Shown here in pieces: positions 6,991 to 10,757 of a stretch of 10,757 nucleotides of DNA. Numbering within the stretch: the first letter of the stretch is position 1; every line of letters starts with the position of its first letter. The stretch comes from an uncultured Aeromonadales bacterium (GTDB lineage: Bacteria; Pseudomonadota; Gammaproteobacteria; Enterobacterales; Succinivibrionaceae), in the NCBI GenBank assembly GCA_902796095.1, contig CADBNP010000149.1:1-10757 (forward strand), given 5' to 3'. The notes beneath the pieces are model-generated. The model saw nothing but the letters and a program-made list of their open reading frames with translations. It was not told where the DNA came from and did no database searches. The translations under genes were made by a program, and so were the position numbers.

Positions 6991-7248
6991 ATCAGATTAA
7001 ATACCAAACCGTTAAGTCAGTGTTTTTACAAACTGGCGGTTAAGAAACAGATTGAAAGGAAGATCGAAAAATTGTGGAAAATCACTCAAAATGATTAAAC
7101 GCAGGTTTTATCCCCTTCAATCAGAGCATCATAAACTCATATCTCCATCAAAATTTAACTCTCTCCCCCTTTCATGCCAGCTTGTATGTTTATCCTTACT
7201 GAAGACAAAGTCCAAAACACTGATTAACTGACTGAAAAGAGATACTGT

Positions 7249-7270
7249 TATTTTGCACCGTCGCAAAATA
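7249..7270. promoter_or_regulatory. perfect inverted repeat, operator candidate
   Basis: TATTTTGC (7249-7256) and GCAAAATA (7263-7270) are exact inverse copies around a six-base spacer, typical in size of a dimeric repressor or activator site. It lies about 175 bases before the dcuB start. No T run follows, so it is not a terminator. The protein that would bind it cannot be named; the T/A-rich outer ends recall NagC/Mlc-type sites only loosely. Confidence 0.4.
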
Positions 7271-7343
7271 TTTTCTGAATAAAGGATCTAGAATGACAAC
7301 AGGGTTTCTTTAACCAGTAAGGAACTGTCGGCAGCAGAATAAA

Positions 7344-7389
7344 ATCTGATTATATTTCATCCATACTGTTTTCTCAGATTATGATCTGA
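7344..7389. promoter_or_regulatory. ATCTGA repeat cluster, operator candidate
   Basis: TCAGAT (7374-7379) and ATCTGA (7384-7389) form a perfect inverted repeat with a four-base spacer. A third, direct copy of ATCTGA sits at 7344-7349, exactly 40 bases (about four helical turns) before the 7384 copy. The cluster ends 55 bases before the dcuB start and just upstream of the weak promoter, where an activator such as a response regulator would bind. The assignment is inference. Confidence 0.4.
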
Positions 7390-7443
7390 TTTTGATGCAG
7401 TTACGACGTTCTTAAAATTTCCCACACCAGAAAGGAACAAAAA

Positions 7444-8781
7444 ATGCTGATAGCAGAATTTATATTTATGCTGCTGATGCTATACATTGGCAGCAGATAC
7501 GGTGGCATAGGACTTGGCCTTGTTTCAGGAATCGGTCTTGCAATAGAAGTTTTTGTATTTCGTATGCCTCCCGGAAGTCCTCCCGTTGATGTCATGCTTA
7601 TTATAATTGCGGTAGTCGGATGCGCTGCTGTACTGGAGGCTGCAGGAGGTCTCAAATTTATGCTTCAGATTGCAGAAAAGATACTGCGAAAACATCCAAA
7701 AAGAATTACATTCCTGGGACCTCTGGTAACATACTCTTTGAGCGTTATGCTTGGAACCGGTCATGCTGTTTACACAATTATGCCGATAATCGGTGATATA
7801 GCACTCAAAAACAAAATCCGTCCCGAGCGTCCGATGGCAGCAGCTTCTGTAGCTTCCCAACTTGCACTCACCGGTTCACCGATATCAGCCGTTACCGCCT
7901 GCTATCTGGGAAAGGATGTACTGCAGATTCCGGGACTTGAGAATCTGAGTCTGATGGGGATCCTGATGGTAACCATTCCTGCAACCCTGCTTGGAGTAAT
8001 TGCAATGTCAATATATTCCAATTTCCGCGGCAAGGAACTGGATGACGATCCCGAGTTTCAGGAGCGTCTGAAAAATCCTGAATTTCAGGCTCAAATCAAT
8101 GCGACTTCAAAGACCACTCTCAACGAAAACTTACCATTCGGAGCAAAACTTTCTGTTGCAATGTTCCTTTTATCAATTCTGATCATTGTAGCAATAGCGG
8201 CATTTCCATCAATCAGAACTATTGGAGAAGGAGCCAAGCCAATTTCCATGGGTGTTATAATTCAGATGATAATGCTCGCCTTTGGTGCTGTTGTATTGAT
8301 TGTATCCAAAACCCCGGCATCTGCAGTACCAAAGGGTGTTGTTTTCAAATCCGGTATGACCGCATGTATAGCAATTTTCGGCATAGCTTGGATGTCTGAC
8401 ACGTATTTCAAGTTCGCCATGCCATCATTTGAAAGTGCCGTAAAAGGAATGGTTACCGAATACCCGTGGACATTCGCCTTTGCTCTTTTTGCCGTTTCCG
8501 TCGTTGTTAACTCTCAGGCAGCAACAGCAAAAATTCTGCTGCCGCTTGCAGCTGGTCTGGGACTTCCTGCACATACAGTTATAGGACTTATGCCGGCAAC
8601 ATATGCATATTTCTTTATTCCAAACTATCCTTCAGACATAGCAACGGTAAACTTTGATACTTCAGGAACAACAAAAATCGGAAAATGGTACTTCAACCAT
8701 TCGTTCATGGTACCAGGTCTCATTGGCGTAACAACAGCCTGTCTTGTAGGCCTGGGAATAGCCAGAATAACTCTTAGTTGA
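7444..8781 (+). CDS. dcuB: anaerobic C4-dicarboxylate transporter, DcuB type
   Basis: An inner-membrane carrier of the Dcu family (PF03605), most likely exchanging external fumarate, malate or aspartate for internal succinate during anaerobic growth. The 445 residues compare with 446 for E. coli DcuB. Seen: mostly hydrophobic segments throughout; PGSPPVDVMLIIIAVV at 43-58 and GTGHAVYTIMPII at 104-116, both closest to DcuB; IRPERPMAAASVASQ at 125-139; a charged loop at about 195-232 that splits the protein into two halves; NSQAATAKILLPLA at 356-369, closer to DcuA; and FDTSGTTKIGKW with FNHSFMVPGLIGV near the end. The start has AAAGGA seven bases upstream. It is a single-gene unit with a long, repeat-bearing upstream region and a strong terminator. 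DcuA is the alternative label; the family call is secure. Confidence 0.92.
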   Translation: MLIAEFIFMLLMLYIGSRYGGIGLGLVSGIGLAIEVFVFRMPPGSPPVDVMLIIIAVVGCAAVLEAAGGLKFMLQIAEKILRKHPKRITFLGPLVTYSLSVMLGTGHAVYTIMPIIGDIALKNKIRPERPMAAASVASQLALTGSPISAVTACYLGKDVLQIPGLENLSLMGILMVTIPATLLGVIAMSIYSNFRGKELDDDPEFQERLKNPEFQAQINATSKTTLNENLPFGAKLSVAMFLLSILIIVAIAAFPSIRTIGEGAKPISMGVIIQMIMLAFGAVVLIVSKTPASAVPKGVVFKSGMTACIAIFGIAWMSDTYFKFAMPSFESAVKGMVTEYPWTFAFALFAVSVVVNSQAATAKILLPLAAGLGLPAHTVIGLMPATYAYFFIPNYPSDIATVNFDTSGTTKIGKWYFNHSFMVPGLIGVTTACLVGLGIARITLS

Positions 8782-8799
8782 CATAAATAATTTCTCATT

Positions 8800-8829
8800 G
8801 CGACAACTGTTAAACAGCTGTCGTTTTTT
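8800..8829 (+). terminator. dcuB terminator
   Basis: CGACA (8801-8805) pairs with TGTCG (8819-8823), and CTGT (8807-8810) with ACAG (8814-8817), closing a three-base loop with one A-C mismatch between the stem halves. Six T residues follow (8824-8829). It lies about 20 bases after the dcuB stop. Confidence 0.88.
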
Positions 8830-9023
8830 CATGCTGATTCACCTTATGTCCTGCCGTTCATTTGAAAATCATGAAAATTGGTTAAATGGGACAGACTATT
8901 GTTTTTTTAATATACCCTGAGTGAATTATTCCAGTTTTTCAATCTGGTTCTTTTCTCCAGTATCTCCTTGTCATGTAATTTCCGGAACCTCAGATTGACC
9001 ACCACTTACAAATTTTCCGATAA

Positions 9024-9052
9024 ATGATTAAACGATTTTTCTATGCTAAAAT
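9024..9052 (+). promoter_or_regulatory. promoter candidate for the membrane protein-darP-rhodanese unit
   Basis: TGCTAAAAT (9044-9052) is an extended -10 (TG, one base, TAAAAT). The hexamer 17 bases upstream, ATGATT at 9024-9029, is a poor -35. Transcription would start near 9059, giving a leader of about 87 bases. No other -10 as good is seen between the dcuB terminator and the first gene. Confidence 0.42.
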
Positions 9053-9145
9053 TACGAAAGTTGGAAAATAACCGTTATCCTTCAAAATCTGTTTTGGCAA
9101 ACTGTTAAAAACTGTACAAAAGCCTCTTTGTTGAGAAAATACCTG

Positions 9146-9799
9146 ATGATGTCCTTTAATAATATTAAAAGTTTTATTCTTCGTCTTATCGGCTGTCTGG
9201 CGGTAGTCGCTATAATCGGCGGAATCTGCTATACACTGAGAACAGCAATTGTCGACTACGAACCTATAGAAATTTCTATGAAAGCTCTGTTTCCTCAGGA
9301 ACAGAATATAAAGATTTACTATACATCTAATTCATATGATGATTTCACAAGAAACAATATGCAGGAATGCCATGTAAACAGAGCGGAGGAAATATCTCTC
9401 ATAAAATGTCAGCTGATAAAGATCAGCAATATTACCAAACTGAAATTTGAGTTTTCTCCAAATACTGACACAGTACAGATTTCAGACATAACAGTGTCCG
9501 GTAACACTCAGTCTGCAATCCTTGATGACATGACTAAATTCAAAATCGAAAACACATATCAGGAATCTGTCACTGATAAAATTATACGGTTTAAGAGCAA
9601 TAAGCTGGATCCTTCATTGACCTACACAAAGGACATAGATGTGCATTCTTCAGGAAGTGTATGGTTTTTCCCTGTAAATATGTATACGTGCTCTGTGCTT
9701 GCACTATTTGTTTTTGCAGGATTCTGGTGGCTTCTGGCTGTTATTTCAGTTATCAACAAGGATATCGAGAATTCCCTGATTAAGAAGGAGACTGATTAA
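9146..9799 (+). CDS. two-helix membrane protein of unknown function
   Basis: I do not recognise a named family. The 217 residues form a short cytoplasmic start, a first membrane helix at about 10-30, a polar region at 31-176 and a second helix at about 177-203 (rich in Trp/Phe), ending in a charged tail. The topology is probably inside-out-inside, with the polar region outside the membrane. That region looks rich in beta strands: the pattern LKFEFSPNTDTVQISDITVSG at about 99-119 recalls the beta-sandwich modules found outside the membrane in some polysaccharide-related membrane proteins, a weak resemblance. It has two cysteines in the outer region (75 and 88) that could form a disulfide. The start is uncertain: ATG at 9146 or 9149 with a weak GAGA nine bases before 9146; two TTG codons at 9128 and 9131 have no ribosome site. 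The stop overlaps the darP start (TAATG), so the two are translationally coupled. Confidence 0.7.
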   Translation: MMSFNNIKSFILRLIGCLAVVAIIGGICYTLRTAIVDYEPIEISMKALFPQEQNIKIYYTSNSYDDFTRNNMQECHVNRAEEISLIKCQLIKISNITKLKFEFSPNTDTVQISDITVSGNTQSAILDDMTKFKIENTYQESVTDKIIRFKSNKLDPSLTYTKDIDVHSSGSVWFFPVNMYTCSVLALFVFAGFWWLLAVISVINKDIENSLIKKETD

Positions 9800-10335
9800 T
9801 GTATGATACTGAACACATAAATGAATACGACGACTGGATAAGTAAAAGTCAGCTTAAAAGAGAATCCAAGGAACTCCATGCTTTGGGTGTAGAAATAACA
9901 AAACTTTCAGAATCAGAATTTGAAAGACTGGATTTTACAGATCATGATACTTTTCGCAATGAACTTGTTTTTGCAAGGAAAATTATCAACAACTCTCAGC
10001 ATGAACCATACAGAAGGCAGATGCTTCATATAGAAAGACTTCTCAGAAACATGGATGAAGAATTTGTTGAGAAAACAAGAAATGCGGTAGATGCCATAAG
10101 AAACAAAAAAGTTGTCGGTAACGCCTCCTTTCACCGTCTGGAAAAAATGCGTGACAGTCTGCTGGGAGAAAATTCAAAAGAAGCACTTGATCAGATTGTT
10201 GCAGAAAACAATGAAATTGACAGGAATAAACTGAGAACGCTCATAAAAAAAGCTAAAAAGGAAATAGAGGAAGGTAAACCTCCTGCAAGCAGCAAAGAAT
10301 TATTTAGGTATCTAAGAGATAACATTTCGGAGTGA
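9799..10335 (+). CDS. darP: ribosome-associated protein DarP (YjgA, DUF615)
   Basis: A late 50S ribosomal subunit assembly factor in the family of E. coli YjgA/DarP, which binds immature large subunits near the peptidyl transferase region. The 178 residues cover the whole family. Seen: an acidic start, then WISKSQLKRESKELHALGVEI near 13-33 (E. coli has SKSEIKRDAEELKRLGAEI), RRQMLHIERLLRN around 72-84, FHRLEKMRDSLL near 110-121, and the highly conserved end LRTLIKKAKKEIEEGKPPASSKELFRYLRD near 145-174. The protein is highly charged and helical. AAGGAG lies eight bases before the start, inside the end of the upstream membrane protein gene, and the ATG overlaps that gene's stop. The rhodanese gene follows after three bases, so the three are one operon. 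Its usual neighbour in E. coli, pmbA/tldE, is not present here. Confidence 0.95.
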   Translation: MYDTEHINEYDDWISKSQLKRESKELHALGVEITKLSESEFERLDFTDHDTFRNELVFARKIINNSQHEPYRRQMLHIERLLRNMDEEFVEKTRNAVDAIRNKKVVGNASFHRLEKMRDSLLGENSKEALDQIVAENNEIDRNKLRTLIKKAKKEIEEGKPPASSKELFRYLRDNISE

Positions 10336-10338
10336 AAC

Positions 10339-10656
10339 ATGATAAAAAAATTAGTTTTAGGTGTACTTTTTTCACTGGGATTTTCTGTTTCGGCTATGGG
10401 AGAAACTTTCCTTATAGATGTCAGAACTCCGGAAGAATTCGCCATCGAACATATTTCCGGTGCATTAAACGTTGAATATCAGAATGTAGCATCATGGGCT
10501 GAAAAGAACAATGTAAAAACAGATGATGACATCTACGTTTACTGTCGCTCCGGCAAGAGAGCTGAAACGGCAAAACTTTCATTAAATGAAAAAGGATATA
10601 CCAAAGTCACTAATCTGGGCGGTATCGAGGATGTAAAAGCAAGCCTCGGAAGATAA
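10339..10656 (+). CDS. pspE: periplasmic rhodanese (PspE/GlpE-type single domain)
   Basis: A single-domain thiosulfate sulfurtransferase of 105 residues, against 104 for E. coli PspE. Seen: a signal peptide (basic MIKK, hydrophobic core to about residue 18, cleavage likely after Ala19 or Gly21), the CH2A box IDVRTPEEFAIEHISGALNV at 26-45, and the active-site loop YCRSGKR at 68-74 with persulfide-forming Cys69. NLGGIEDVKA near the end matches E. coli NAGGLKDIAM. It probably moves sulfane sulfur in the periplasm; the physiological acceptor is unknown. GGAG six bases before the start overlaps the darP end, and the gap is three bases, so it is translated from the same message. No psp phage-shock genes accompany it, so the gene symbol reflects resemblance, not a Psp role. 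Confidence 0.92.
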   Translation: MIKKLVLGVLFSLGFSVSAMGETFLIDVRTPEEFAIEHISGALNVEYQNVASWAEKNNVKTDDDIYVYCRSGKRAETAKLSLNEKGYTKVTNLGGIEDVKASLGR

Positions 10657-10689
10657 AATGTAAATAACCTTTTTATGTGTTAAAAAAAG

Positions 10690-10721
10690 AAAAAGTGTTG
10701 AACAAAAAACAACACTTTTTT
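10690..10721 (+). terminator. terminator of the darP-rhodanese unit (bidirectional)
   Basis: GTGTTG (10695-10700) pairs perfectly with CAACAC (10710-10715) around a nine-base A-rich loop. The stem is extended by A residues (10690-10694) against T10716-T10720, and a T run follows. The A-rich left flank means it can also stop minus-strand transcription entering from the right. It lies about 35 bases after the rhodanese stop. Confidence 0.9.
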
Positions 10722-10757
10722 AAACATTACTTACGTAACACAAAAAATTTTATATCA

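Larger units (their letters stand above)
6942..7443. other. regulatory gap upstream of dcuB
   Basis: A 502-base gap without a credible gene; the frame at 6910-7098 is an out-of-frame overlap of the aminotransferase end. Contents: the terminator at 6962-6990, an imperfect inverted repeat AACCG (7007-7011)/CGGTT (7037-7041) with no T run, a featureless stretch from about 7080 to 7245, and then two operator-like repeats listed separately. A weak promoter is possible close to the gene: TTGATG (7392-7397) and TAAAAT (7413-7418), but with a short 15-base spacer that suggests dependence on an activator. I found no full FNR (TTGAT-N4-ATCAA) or CRP site. Confidence 0.6.
8782..9145. other. intergenic gap before the darP unit
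   Basis: A 364-base gap without a gene. It holds the dcuB terminator at its left end, a stretch from 8830 to about 9010 in which I see nothing definite, a promoter candidate at 9024-9052, and a short palindrome ATAAC-C-GTTAT at 9068-9078 just after the expected transcription start, which might be an operator. Confidence 0.6.

Noticed and set aside
1..10757. A new multi-gene system, mobile element, CRISPR array, phage remnant or defence island
   Set aside because: No transposase, integrase, direct-repeat array, toxin-antitoxin pair, nuclease or defence motif was seen; genes are mostly single metabolic or housekeeping units with their own terminators.

Overview
The window looks like ordinary chromosome from a low-to-moderate GC, fermentative gammaproteobacterium. 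The long (class II) IlvC, the 549-residue Pgi, a DarP/YjgA homologue, a PspE-type rhodanese and a DcuB-type C4-dicarboxylate carrier all resemble Escherichia coli proteins closely. A fumarate/succinate carrier plus a Firmicutes-like aminotransferase would suit an anaerobic succinate producer such as a member of the Succinivibrionaceae. That placement is inference from protein resemblance, not a search result.

Left part (1-1638): a tRNA-Arg(CCG) gene with its own consensus promoter on the plus strand faces a small zinc nucleobase deaminase of the GuaD type. Upstream of the deaminase, on the same minus strand, is a stand-alone HDOD-domain protein. An AT-rich 571-base gap (1639-2209) follows. 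It holds no credible gene, but has hairpins at its right end, including the pgi terminator.

Middle part (2210-6990): pgi (minus) and ilvC (plus) are divergently transcribed from a 324-base region. ilvC has a leader of about 140 bases in which one 3' arm can pair with either of two 5' arms. ilvC ends in a strong terminator. Immediately after it, with its own ribosome binding site, comes a fold-type I PLP aminotransferase that ends in a second hairpin.

Right part (6991-10757): a 450-base regulatory gap with two clear inverted repeats precedes the DcuB-like antiporter gene, which ends in a strong terminator. A three-gene unit follows, transcribed from an extended -10 promoter. It encodes an unrecognised two-helix membrane protein, DarP (50S ribosome assembly factor; TAATG overlap) and a periplasmic PspE-type rhodanese (3-base gap), and it is closed by a terminator at the right edge.

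Functionally, the window combines central carbon metabolism (Pgi), branched-chain amino acid synthesis (IlvC, perhaps with the aminotransferase), anaerobic dicarboxylate exchange (Dcu), nucleobase salvage (GuaD-like) and ribosome maturation (DarP). I see no mobile element, CRISPR array, phage gene, toxin-antitoxin pair or defence island. No previously undescribed multi-gene system is evident. The points most worth a second look are the ilvC leader, the operator-like repeats before dcuB and the unknown membrane protein coupled to darP.
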